Virus record (IMG/VR): IMGVR_UViG_3300030098_007100
Span: 53,050 to 78,308 of that record
Strand: one strand, 5' to 3'
Source of the DNA: a virus
DNA: 25,259 nucleotides
The translations under genes were made by a program, and so were the position numbers. The notes below the pieces were generated by a model. It had not been told where the DNA came from. It saw only the letters and a program-made list of their open reading frames with translations, and made no database searches. This document shows positions 18,619-24,564 of this stretch, piece by piece (position 1 is the first letter of the stretch; each line of letters opens with the position of its first letter).

Positions 18619-18711
18619 CTATTCTCTTTTCTCAAAGAATGTCGGTACCATTGTAATTACAGCAATTAATACAAACGACAAGACAAAATAGCCTATTTCT
18701 TCACTGTTCAA
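18619..18711 (-). CDS. 30-residue single-pass membrane peptide, TTG start
   Basis: TTG 18711 overlaps the upstream stop (TTGA), with AAGGGA about 10 bases before it. MNSEEIGYFVLSFVLIAVIT then MVPTFFEKRE: one membrane helix (residues 7-24). Stop is one base from the next start. The tight overlap on both sides supports it despite the rare start codon. Confidence 0.55.
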   Translation of the reverse strand: MNSEEIGYFVLSFVLIAVITMVPTFFEKRE

Positions 18712-19076
18712 AACGTCAATTCCCTTCTAAAGTTAATGTCCCAAGAGCACAGGTCGCCCATTATTTCAACGTCGTCGTGCTCTTCGCCTAAACGTACAAA
18801 ACGATAATGTTCATATGAATTTGCTAAATCCTCAAAGTCATCAAGTTCGCACTCTGCAAGAAATTTCTCAATAGCGCTTACCTCTGGAAAGCTCTCGTAC
18901 CACTTGATGCCACTCCAATAAACAAAAAATGTGCCTTCACCATCATAATCCTCATCCATTTTATCATGATCCTTGAAGACCATCACCTGAGCCTCTGGAC
19001 ATTTTGCAAAGACTGTCAAGAAACGTGGCATTAATTCTTTACTTACTGCTAAAGCAACTTCTGAACGATAACCCAT
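18708..19076 (-). CDS. 122-residue conserved early phage protein
   Basis: Start set at ATG 19076 because GGAGG lies 7 bases upstream and TAATG overlaps the previous stop. MGYRSEVALAVSKELMPRFL opens the chain, then FVYWSGIKWYESFPEVSAIE and a mostly acidic end (LGEEHDDVEIMGDLC). Proteins starting MGYRS[ED]V occur in many phages and prophages; to my knowledge their function is undetermined. Second gene behind the promoter at 19281-19309. Confidence 0.78.
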   Translation of the reverse strand: MGYRSEVALAVSKELMPRFLTVFAKCPEAQVMVFKDHDKMDEDYDGEGTFFVYWSGIKWYESFPEVSAIEKFLAECELDDFEDLANSYEHYRFVRLGEEHDDVEIMGDLCSWDINFRRELTF

Positions 19077-19249
19077 TATTTTTCCTCCGAGTGAGCGCAA
19101 AGGCCAAGATCGATCAACTGAGAGGCTGTTCGACCATAGTGTCCTTGAAGGCTCCAAGCTAAACCATTGTTAATTAGTTCCTGAAAGAATTCAACCACTT
19201 CTGTGGTGTTCATTTCTCCATTCTCGTAACGAATAATCTTATCAACCAT
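19076..19249 (-). CDS. Small conserved phage protein, DUF7417-like
   Basis: 57 residues from ATG 19249, with GGAG 6 bases upstream (an in-frame ATG at 19279 overlaps the -10 box). MVDKIIRYENGEMNTTEVVE, FFQELINNGLAWSLQGHYGR, then TASQLIDLGLC. The 'YENGE...E-x-x-x-FF-Q-x-L-[IV]-x-x-GLAWSLQGHYGR' pattern is that of the widespread small phage family I know as DUF7417. First gene of its unit. Function unassigned. Confidence 0.8.
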   Translation of the reverse strand: MVDKIIRYENGEMNTTEVVEFFQELINNGLAWSLQGHYGRTASQLIDLGLCAHSEEK

Positions 19250-19280
19250 ACTGTTCTCCGAATCGTTTGTTGGTGTCATT

Positions 19281-19309
19281 ATTATACCATGTGGAATTCA
19301 GCTTGTCAA
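19281..19309 (-). promoter_or_regulatory. Early promoter, TTGACA-17-TATAAT
   Basis: TTGACA (19309-19304), 17 bp, TATAAT (19286-19281) with TG just before. The last codons of the nuclease-like gene (Leu-Thr-Ser-stop) are written by the -35 box. Drives the unit from 19249. Confidence 0.88.
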
Positions 19310-19783
19310 GCCTTTTGTGATAAAAACTGACCATGTTGGGTAAGTGTTCGCTACACCAGAAGAAAAGAATTCATCCAGCCTACATTCACGCAAAGCACCA
19401 TTCTTCAAATTGAGAAAGATAAACCTAAACTTATCTTTCAGCACTTCTGCGTTGTGCTTCTCTGCGCCTGTCAAGGTGAATCCCAATCCAGACCAATTCT
19501 CCTCTACAGGCGACTTCCTTTCCCTACCAGCAGTTTTCAGTTCAAAAAGTGTAATGTTTTCGACTGCTTCTGCCAATTGGTCTGGATTATTAATTGTCTC
19601 TGTATCGGATTCTTTAATCAAATCAAAGCCTTTCGCTCGTATTTCTTTTCCTACTTGTGCGTAGGCTTTGACAAGATTCTTTCTTTGCTGCGACGTTGGG
19701 CGAACAAAACCATGCTGACGCATCGTTGTCCATGAGTCTGCTTCGTTCTGCTTTCCCGTATTATAGCTTTTAGCGTTGTTCAT
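19298..19783 (-). CDS. Possible PD-(D/E)xK-type nuclease
   Basis: 161 residues from ATG 19783. Residues 60-85 contain ENITLFELKTAGRERK, where E-L-K sits at the end of a hydrophobic strand, as in the catalytic E-x-K of PD-(D/E)xK nucleases; an Asp/Glu upstream (DTETINNPDQL) could be the other ligand. Downstream, ENWSGLGFTLTGAEKHNAEV and KFRFIFLNLKNG look like the remaining sheet/helix. A role in degrading host DNA or defending against plasmids would fit an early gene, but the match rests on the short motif. Overlaps the AT-hook gene by 14 bases. Confidence 0.6.
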   Translation of the reverse strand: MNNAKSYNTGKQNEADSWTTMRQHGFVRPTSQQRKNLVKAYAQVGKEIRAKGFDLIKESDTETINNPDQLAEAVENITLFELKTAGRERKSPVEENWSGLGFTLTGAEKHNAEVLKDKFRFIFLNLKNGALRECRLDEFFSSGVANTYPTWSVFITKGLTS

Positions 19784-20135
19784 GGCTTGTCCAAGTCTCC
19801 GTCAAAACACCATTTTCATACGTGTAGAAACGCTCTGGAGCAATCTCTACGCCAATTGGAACCATTACCTCGACTCTTACCTCGCCTTTCTTTGGGCGGC
19901 CTCTGGGAGCCTTTTTAAGCCATCCTGAAGCCTCCATCTCAACGAATGTCACTGTCTTGGTGAAGTGTTTTCTTGGTCTGCCACGTCCACTTTGATGGAT
20001 GCGAACAGACTCTTTTTTCTTTGTTTCCTCTGAAATGAATTTTTCAATCATCTCGTGTACTTTATCTTCATCACTCTCAAAGAACATTTCTTCGTCAGTA
20101 TCAAAAGAGTAGTCGTCGTAAGCTAAATCAAACAT
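19770..20135 (-). CDS. Protein with two AT-hook motifs
   Basis: 121 residues from ATG 20135. Acidic N-terminus (YDDYSFDTDEEMFFESDED) followed by two AT-hooks: GRGRPRKHF (about residues 50-58) and PRGRPKKGE (about 77-85). The R-G-R-P core binds the minor groove of AT-rich DNA. Between and after them are short strand-like pieces (VTFVEMEASGWLKK; VRVEVMVPIGVEIAPERFYT). It probably binds the phage's or host's AT-rich DNA as a small regulator, or positions the adjacent nuclease-like protein. Starts two bases after the upstream gene's stop. Confidence 0.75.
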   Translation of the reverse strand: MFDLAYDDYSFDTDEEMFFESDEDKVHEMIEKFISEETKKKESVRIHQSGRGRPRKHFTKTVTFVEMEASGWLKKAPRGRPKKGEVRVEVMVPIGVEIAPERFYTYENGVLTETWTSHEQR

Positions 20136-20136
20136 A

Positions 20137-20634
20137 TTATTTCACCGCATTTGCTAGAATTTTGTCAGAATGCCACTTGATTGTACCGGGACGACAAGTG
20201 ATCGTCTGAATTTTGTTGTTGACAAACACAGTCAACTCATTGCGCCCCACTGCCGTAACAATGGCATGCTTCTTGTTGACAGTAATGAGACTTCCAACAG
20301 GTGGTAAGCCATCTTCTGTCAATAGGCCCGGATTCTGAATCTTGAGAAACGGGCGTTTCTGGTTTGGAACATAGAGCAGACCATTCTTTTCGTTCAACAC
20401 AAGTTTAGTTGTCTTTGGCTTACCGTTCAAAGAAGAATACTGCTTTCCCTCGACAGTCCATTGTTTACCCTTCTTGGTAGCCTTCTCCACCTTGAAGATA
20501 ATCGTCCTGTACTTGGGGTAGGTTCGGTAGGTTTGGAGTTCTCCGTTTACCTGCACTGCCTCTTCACGAGCCTTCACTCGACCTCGACCAGTCCCAAAAC
20601 ACCACTTTTTCATTAAAATATCGTCTGCTTTCAT
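20137..20634 (-). CDS. Early protein with SH3-like segment
   Basis: 165 residues from ATG 20634, chosen because AAAGGGG is 8 bases upstream; an in-frame start at 20658 adds eight residues. N-terminal KWCFGTGRGRVKAREEAV, then a beta-rich middle (YRTIIFKVEKATKKGKQWTV), and a C-terminal VGSLITVNKKHAIVTAVGRN that resembles the GDLV signature. Many Lys/Thr/Val and several short 'GKQYSSLNGK' turns. GKQYSSL also occurs in the 108-residue protein at 22250. Function unknown. Confidence 0.72.
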   Translation of the reverse strand: MKADDILMKKWCFGTGRGRVKAREEAVQVNGELQTYRTYPKYRTIIFKVEKATKKGKQWTVEGKQYSSLNGKPKTTKLVLNEKNGLLYVPNQKRPFLKIQNPGLLTEDGLPPVGSLITVNKKHAIVTAVGRNELTVFVNNKIQTITCRPGTIKWHSDKILANAVK

Positions 20635-20635
20635 A

Positions 20636-20713
20636 TTAGCACCCCTTTGGAGCGACAAATACGCTGGTTAGAATTGAAGCGACGGCGAACATAGATAGAG
20701 CAATTACAATCAT
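20636..20713 (-). CDS. 25-residue membrane peptide
   Basis: ATG 20713 to TAA 20636, AAGGAAAT upstream. MIVIALSMFAVASILTSVFV then APKGC: nearly all hydrophobic, one membrane helix, single C-terminal Cys. First gene behind the promoter at 20748-20776. Its stop is one base from the start of the next gene (TAATATG). Confidence 0.65.
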   Translation of the reverse strand: MIVIALSMFAVASILTSVFVAPKGC

Positions 20714-20747
20714 TTTATTTCCTTTTTTTTCGATTGTTTCTGAATGT

Positions 20748-20776
20748 ATTATCTCACATTAAATGAGATTTGTCAA
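20748..20776 (-). promoter_or_regulatory. Early promoter, TTGACA-17-GATAAT
   Basis: TTGACA (20776-20771), 17 bp, GATAAT (20753-20748) preceded by TGA. An A-tract lies just upstream of the -35, like an UP element. Drives the four-gene unit 20713-19298. Confidence 0.85.
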
Positions 20777-20791
20777 GTACTTTTTTGAAAT

Positions 20792-21232
20792 TTATTTGCA
20801 CCCATCGATGCAATTTTGAAAAACAAGAGTAGGAAAGCCCATTCCGTCTGGTGCATAGTGATTACGCACCGATGCACCAACAAGGCCACAACTGTCACAG
20901 ACACCTATTCCAACCTCTGAAGGCTGGTCCTCTGCCATGAAAGCCTGAAAACGCTCAGAGCGCAGCTTGTCAGCTTCGATAGCAGCATTCACGCGAAAAG
21001 CGTACTGCCACTCGCCATCTTGTACGGCAACATCGACGGCTGGCATACCATCGACAATTGACTTCATGACATTCATAGCCAAGCGAGTCGAAGGAGCAAC
21101 AACAGAACCATCGGCCAACGTAGCGCGAGCCTCATTAATCCACTGACGAGCGGCACGAAGGCGAGCGCGTTTTCCGGTCGCCATCTCAACAACAGAAGCA
21201 GAAGGAGCAGGGAAAGTAGGAATGTTTGTCAT
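20792..21232 (-). CDS. 146-residue early protein with Cys-rich end
   Basis: ATG 21232, chosen because AAGGA is about 10 bases upstream; the longer frame to 21295 runs through the promoter. MTNIPTFPAPSASVVEMATG starts the chain, then KRARLRAARQWINEARATLA (basic helix). The C-terminal 35 residues hold CDSCGLVGAS, then FQNCIDGCK: two Cys pairs that could bind zinc. Single-gene unit with its own promoter. Codon use is somewhat more GC-rich than its neighbours. Not recognised. Confidence 0.72.
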   Translation of the reverse strand: MTNIPTFPAPSASVVEMATGKRARLRAARQWINEARATLADGSVVAPSTRLAMNVMKSIVDGMPAVDVAVQDGEWQYAFRVNAAIEADKLRSERFQAFMAEDQPSEVGIGVCDSCGLVGASVRNHYAPDGMGFPTLVFQNCIDGCK

Positions 21233-21266
21233 GTTCTTGAATCCTTTCTCGATTGTTTCTATAAGT

Positions 21267-21295
21267 ATTATCTCATATAAAACAAGGTTTGTCAA
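21267..21295 (-). promoter_or_regulatory. Early promoter, TTGACA-17-GATAAT
   Basis: TTGACA (21295-21290), 17 bp, GATAAT (21272-21267) preceded by TGA. The stop codon of the gene at 21292 is inside the -35. Drives 21232. Confidence 0.85.
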
Positions 21296-21498
21296 GAGTT
21301 TTTTTCACGCCGTTTAACTTTTTTTTCATCTTGAATACAAAAGAAAAACGGGCCGCTGTCCTCGTCGCGCCACTTTACCAGACTCCTTTTATTTGTTGCC
21401 TTCAAGAGAGTCATTGAAGGTTTGTTTATGTGATCATATATCCACTTGGCCGCTTTTCTTTTCGATATTTTTATTGTCACATGAGTTTCATTTGTCAC
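21292..21498 (-). CDS. 68-residue basic early protein
   Basis: GTG 21498 with GGAGG four bases upstream. VTIKISKRKAAKWIYDHINK, then KRSLVKWRDEDSGPFFFCIQ and a basic end (KKVKRREKNS). Overlaps the membrane peptide by 11 bases. Strongly basic, one Cys. Last gene in the unit starting at 21710. Not recognised. Confidence 0.7.
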   Translation of the reverse strand: MTNETHVTIKISKRKAAKWIYDHINKPSMTLLKATNKRSLVKWRDEDSGPFFFCIQDEKKVKRREKNS

Positions 21499-21550
21499 GT
21501 ACCTCCGCTATTAGGAATAACACCATCCATGCCAAGATGACCAAAGCCAT
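21488..21550 (-). CDS. 20-residue membrane peptide
   Basis: ATG 21550 to TGA 21488; AAGG lies 7 bases upstream, in the end of the GDLV gene. MALVILAWMVLFLIAEVRDK is one membrane helix followed by a charged end. Overlaps the next start by 11 bases. The shortest gene I am prepared to call here. Confidence 0.5.
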   Translation of the reverse strand: MALVILAWMVLFLIAEVRDK

Positions 21551-21554
21551 TAAT

Positions 21555-21710
21555 TTACCTTGCTGCACTGATTACCTCACAGTCAGAAGTGACTAGCCAA
21601 GCTATCCTTCCGTTGTCATTGACAACTTTTACTGTGCCGCCAGCATGATTCACCCATAAGACTATGGCAGTGCAGCCTGTTATATATTTTACTAAATCCC
21701 CAACTCTCAT
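21555..21710 (-). CDS. GDLV-family protein 11, leaderless
   Basis: ATG 21710 to TAA 21555, 51 residues. MRVGDLVKYITGCTAIVLWV, then NHAGGTVKVVNDNGRIAWLV and DCEVISAAR. The -10 of its promoter ends six bases before the ATG, and no ribosome site exists, so the mRNA should begin at the AUG. The C-terminal EVISAAR is the mark of a former overlap with a further GDLV gene that is now gone. Confidence 0.78.
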   Translation of the reverse strand: MRVGDLVKYITGCTAIVLWVNHAGGTVKVVNDNGRIAWLVTSDCEVISAAR

Positions 21711-21716
21711 TTGTAC

Positions 21717-21745
21717 AGTATATCAAACCTCACTGCATCTGTCAA
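21717..21745 (-). promoter_or_regulatory. Early promoter, TTGACA-17-TATACT, leaderless
   Basis: TTGACA (21745-21740), 17 bp, TATACT (21722-21717) preceded by TGA. Expected transcript start is the A of ATG 21710. Confidence 0.82.
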
Positions 21746-21746
21746 G

Positions 21747-21908
21747 TTATTTCTTAGCTTTTTTTGCCTTTTTCGCCTTTTTTCTACGTGGCTTGCCCCA
21801 TGCACTGATAGCTACAAAGTCCGGTCCACGCTCATCCTTTGGCAACTTTGTTACCCCATTTTTCTTAACAAATTCAGCAAGTTGTCTTAATTCTTCTTCT
21901 CTAGTCAT
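21747..21908 (-). CDS. 53-residue protein with Lys/Ala tail
   Basis: ATG 21908 (the ATG one codon earlier is nearer the GGAG and less likely). MTREEELRQLAEFVKKNGVT, KLPKDERGPDFVAISAWGKP, then a tail of K-K-A-K repeats. The acidic helix, 'KLPKDERGP' loop and basic tail suggest a small DNA- or RNA-associated protein, the tail being histone H1-like. Stop is one base before the -35 box of the next promoter. Confidence 0.7.
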   Translation of the reverse strand: MTREEELRQLAEFVKKNGVTKLPKDERGPDFVAISAWGKPRRKKAKKAKKAKK

Positions 21909-21916
21909 CATTTCTC

Positions 21917-21994
21917 CTATTTTTTTGATGATTCTTCTCTCCAGATGAACAGCACAATTGCTGCCACTGGTATCAATAAGCCCAATAATTCCAC
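21917..21994 (-). CDS. 25-residue membrane peptide, GTG start
   Basis: GTG 21994, sharing its first G with the upstream stop (TAGTG), with GAGG 7 bases upstream. MELLGLLIPVAAIVLFIWRE then ESSKK: one membrane helix and a charged end. Ends six bases before the next ATG. Confidence 0.6.
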   Translation of the reverse strand: MELLGLLIPVAAIVLFIWREESSKK

Positions 21995-22248
21995 TAATCT
22001 TCCTCGCATGCGCCGCAATGACAACCGGGATTAGGGCAATTTTCTTTCACACTTTCGCGCAGTTCCTGTGACCACTCGAATGAATCTTTGAAGTCGTCCC
22101 ATGTTTCGTCAAAGATGTCCGGTGCATGCCGATAATCATCGACAAACTGAGTGGTGACGTATACTTCCAAGTCCTCACGGCTCCAGCCGCTAAGAATTTT
22201 AGATGCTAGTTCAAGTCTGTTCTTTTCATTGTTTTCAGGATATGCCAT
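21994..22248 (-). CDS. 84-residue acidic protein with Cys-rich end
   Basis: ATG 22248, six bases behind GGAG; an in-frame start at 22260 adds four residues. MAYPENNEKNRLELASKILS, then GWSREDLEVYVTTQFVDDYR and an acidic helix; the last 12 residues CPNPGCHCGACEED hold four Cys and one His, a compact metal-binding end. The 3' end overlaps the membrane peptide start. Not recognised. Confidence 0.72.
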   Translation of the reverse strand: MAYPENNEKNRLELASKILSGWSREDLEVYVTTQFVDDYRHAPDIFDETWDDFKDSFEWSQELRESVKENCPNPGCHCGACEED

Positions 22249-22249
22249 T

Positions 22250-22576
22250 TTAAGCTCCAATATGGGAAGTGTCAGCAGTCCAATTTTCTTTCTCGCTCGG
22301 CTCGTCGTGATGCAGATGCAGCATCTCCACCCGCAGAAACTCAGTTTCGCCTGTCAATTCGGGCCATGCTTCGATGAGAGCGTCATCTTCGAAGGTTGGA
22401 TGCTCTTCACCACAAACGTCCAACGAAGAATACTGTTTGCCGTCGATATGCCAATCGTCAAGCGTTTCACGCGCCCATGCCGCAAGTTGCTTTTTTGCAC
22501 CAGTCTCAGTTGTGTGAGCAGAGTTATCAACACCGTGCTTATGTTCCCGGACTGCAAGATAAATTGTTTTTACCAT
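22250..22576 (-). CDS. 108-residue early protein
   Basis: ATG 22576, seven bases behind GGGAG; an in-frame start at 22591 is less well placed. MVKTIYLAVREHKHGVDNSA, then GAKKQLAAWARETLDDWHID, GKQYSSLDVCGEEHPTFEDD and EFLRVEMLHLHHDEPSEKEN. His-rich. GKQYSSL is shared with the protein at 20137, hinting at a common domain. Overlaps the next gene's start region by ATG spacing only. Function unknown. Confidence 0.72.
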   Translation of the reverse strand: MVKTIYLAVREHKHGVDNSAHTTETGAKKQLAAWARETLDDWHIDGKQYSSLDVCGEEHPTFEDDALIEAWPELTGETEFLRVEMLHLHHDEPSEKENWTADTSHIGA

Positions 22577-23163
22577 GTGTTTTCTCCCCATAGGAAAGGC
22601 TTACGACGTTGACCCTTTTCAAAGAAGTGGTTCTCATCGTAAAGTAGGCCGCTTCTCCATTCTTGCGGCATGCCTCTTTCAATACTGTGAGATGACACAG
22701 GCCCAAGCACTTTAAGGCTATCTCGCTCTAAATTGACGCAATACCATCGTGTTCTATCTGTTGCGCTCATGAGTGTGAACTTGAAAGTCTGCAACTCGTT
22801 GATGTTTTTCCACTCAATCTCTTTTACGATTCCCACGCGGTTGTTGTGCCAATCGACAACGCTAACCAAGCTGCCAATTCCCAGACCTTCAGCAATCAAG
22901 CGGTGTCTAATCTCACGACGACTGATTTGTAAAGCGTTTGCAACTTTAATTCTGTCCTCTTTCATTATAGGGCATGTTCGACGAGTGTGTCCTGTTCCAC
23001 TACAGTAGGAACATCGACGGTTTCGAGATTTACGTGTTTGTTCCCGTTTTGCTTCATAAGAATCTGGGTTATCAGCAATATACTTCTTTCTTTCTTCGCA
23101 CCCATTACGATTGTGGCCTTTGCTGTAGCACCAACTACATCTTACTGTGCCGTCAAAACTCAT
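22570..23163 (-). CDS. Zinc-knuckle protein with SH3-like segment
   Basis: 197 residues from ATG 23163, AAAAGGAGAA upstream. Two exact CCHC zinc knuckles: CSWCYSKGHNRNGC (9-22) and CSYCSGTGHTRRTC (51-64), each C-x2-C-x4-H-x4-C as in retroviral nucleocapsid and RNA-binding proteins. A basic linker joins them. Residues 94-118 (GIGSLVSVVDWHNNRVGIVK) fit the GDLV/KOW signature. Two knuckles and an SH3-like barrel suggest binding of single-stranded nucleic acid, perhaps early mRNA. First gene behind the promoter at 23197-23225. Confidence 0.8.
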   Translation of the reverse strand: MSFDGTVRCSWCYSKGHNRNGCEERKKYIADNPDSYEAKREQTRKSRNRRCSYCSGTGHTRRTCPIMKEDRIKVANALQISRREIRHRLIAEGLGIGSLVSVVDWHNNRVGIVKEIEWKNINELQTFKFTLMSATDRTRWYCVNLERDSLKVLGPVSSHSIERGMPQEWRSGLLYDENHFFEKGQRRKPFLWGENTW

Positions 23164-23196
23164 GTATTTTTCTCCTTTTCCTACGAGTTCTTGTAT

Positions 23197-23225
23197 ATTA
23201 TCTCACAAGTTCGCGAGAAAGTCAA
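23197..23225 (-). promoter_or_regulatory. Early promoter, TTGACT-17-GATAAT
   Basis: TTGACT (23225-23220), 17 bp, GATAAT (23202-23197) preceded by TGA. The one copy with a changed -35. Drives the unit from 23163 to about 21747. Confidence 0.8.
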
Positions 23226-23237
23226 GTATTTTTTTGA

Positions 23238-24482
23238 TTAATTTTCAACGTCAATTGCGAGCACTCGCTCGTTAGTTTTAAAGTACGGATGTCGAGCGTA
23301 GTATTCTGTGGTCATCCACATGCGTTGACATTTTGAAGCCTTTGGTTTTGGTGCCATCAAGTCAGTCAGAACGATGTGACCATCAAAGCCATGCTTGTTG
23401 ACATATTCAGTCGGTGCATCAAAGTTGGTGCCACCGCACAATACACGTTCCCACTTTCTATTCTCGCCTTTCTTCCAAACGTACACCTTTTCCTCGAACA
23501 CTTCATCATCAAAGGGTATAACAGTAAACTCTGCTAGTTTAGCTAACTTGTTGAGTTCACTAAAGAAAGCAGCCAACATATTGTCACTAACAGAGCCACT
23601 TTGATCGATGCTGATAGCGATGTTGGCACGTCGAGTAACCTTCTTGCCAGCATGAATGTATGCGTAACGCTTGTTGAGGCGTTTGACAGTGCTTCTTTGA
23701 CTTGCACGACGAGAAGTCTTTACGAAGTAACGAAGAACCTTCTTCCAATCAACCTTTGTGGTCAGACGCTCCAGAATCTCTTTTTGCATCTGAGAAGTGA
23801 CACTGCCCCAACCTTGCCCAGAATTCTGTGCGTCTTTCGCAGCTTCCTTCAGATACTCTTTGACGCGCTCTTTCGCAATCTCATTTGCAGTTGACTCGCC
23901 TTCGCCCCAGCCGTCATGACAGTCGAAAGAATCTTCAGGCATTTCAGAACCACTGCCAGACCCATCACCAGAACCGTTGCCTTCGCCCTCTTCGCCTTTG
24001 TCATCATCTTCTTGTTCTTTATCCTCTTGACCCTTCTTCAACATCTCGAAGTAAGCCTCCGCAGAGAGATAGCGAGAGTATTCAGCAAAAGGACCAACTC
24101 CCGGTACGCATGCTGCTTCAGGTAAGTTATTGATATGACAGTTAATTGCCAAATCACAGGCGATGTTCCAGAGGCGAGCCTCTTTTGGTTTCACATCTTG
24201 GCCTGTCCACGGTTTGCGGTCTGTAACATGCTGAAAGATAAGATGATAAAACTCATGAATGAGTACAGCAGTGCGCTCTTCGTCAGTCAACGTCGCGAAA
24301 AAACTGGGATTGTACACCATCTCGAATCGAGCAGTGTCAGGATTGACACGTACACCAGCAGTTGGAATGGCAGTACTCGCAGCCTTAGAAACTCTACGGC
24401 TGAGAGAGGCGAAGAACGGCTCCTGCATCAAAAGTCGTGCAGTGTGCCGATTCAAGTCAAACGTTTGATTTGTCTCATTCAT
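23238..24482 (-). CDS. Putative metallopeptidase with VWA domain (ViaA/DUF2201-like)
   Basis: 414 residues from ATG 24482. The N-terminal half has a zinc-protease motif HEFYH (76-80) within VLIHEFYHLIFQH. A Gly/Ser/Asp/Glu-rich linker covers about 150-187. The C-terminal half is a von Willebrand A domain with a complete MIDAS: DQSGS (293-297), GGTNF (350-354) and LTD (372-374). This is the architecture of predicted metal-dependent peptidases of the DUF2201/COG3864 type, which work with MoxR ATPases. Gene lies directly after a MoxR ATPase, separated by a terminator and promoter. The -10 box ends six bases before the ATG, so it is probably leaderless. Confidence 0.88.
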   Translation of the reverse strand: MNETNQTFDLNRHTARLLMQEPFFASLSRRVSKAASTAIPTAGVRVNPDTARFEMVYNPSFFATLTDEERTAVLIHEFYHLIFQHVTDRKPWTGQDVKPKEARLWNIACDLAINCHINNLPEAACVPGVGPFAEYSRYLSAEAYFEMLKKGQEDKEQEDDDKGEEGEGNGSGDGSGSGSEMPEDSFDCHDGWGEGESTANEIAKERVKEYLKEAAKDAQNSGQGWGSVTSQMQKEILERLTTKVDWKKVLRYFVKTSRRASQRSTVKRLNKRYAYIHAGKKVTRRANIAISIDQSGSVSDNMLAAFFSELNKLAKLAEFTVIPFDDEVFEEKVYVWKKGENRKWERVLCGGTNFDAPTEYVNKHGFDGHIVLTDLMAPKPKASKCQRMWMTTEYYARHPYFKTNERVLAIDVEN

Positions 24483-24488
24483 GTATAC

Positions 24489-24517
24489 ATTATCTCACAG
24501 AAGTGATGATTTGTCAA
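24489..24517 (-). promoter_or_regulatory. Early promoter, TTGACA-17-GATAAT, leaderless
   Basis: TTGACA (24517-24512), 17 bp, GATAAT (24494-24489) preceded by TGA. The VWA gene's ATG starts seven bases after the -10 box and lacks a ribosome site. Confidence 0.85.
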
Positions 24518-24523
24518 GGAAAA

Positions 24524-24556
24524 AAGTGAAACCCCACCAACTTTTTTTGGTGGGGC
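24524..24556. terminator. Rho-independent terminator after the MoxR gene
   Basis: CCCCACCAA (24532-24540) and TTGGTGGGG (24547-24555) form a 9-bp GC-rich stem with a 6-base loop. On the minus strand it is followed by TTTCACTTTTTT, ending the MoxR transcript; the plus-strand side also has a T run (CTTTTTAG), so it could act both ways. The promoter for the next gene begins right behind it. Confidence 0.85.
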
Positions 24557-24564
24557 TTTTTAGT

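Noticed and set aside
22151-22612. 153-codon plus-strand frame
   Set aside because: Antisense to two coupled minus-strand genes with clear starts; its translation has no domain-like pattern.
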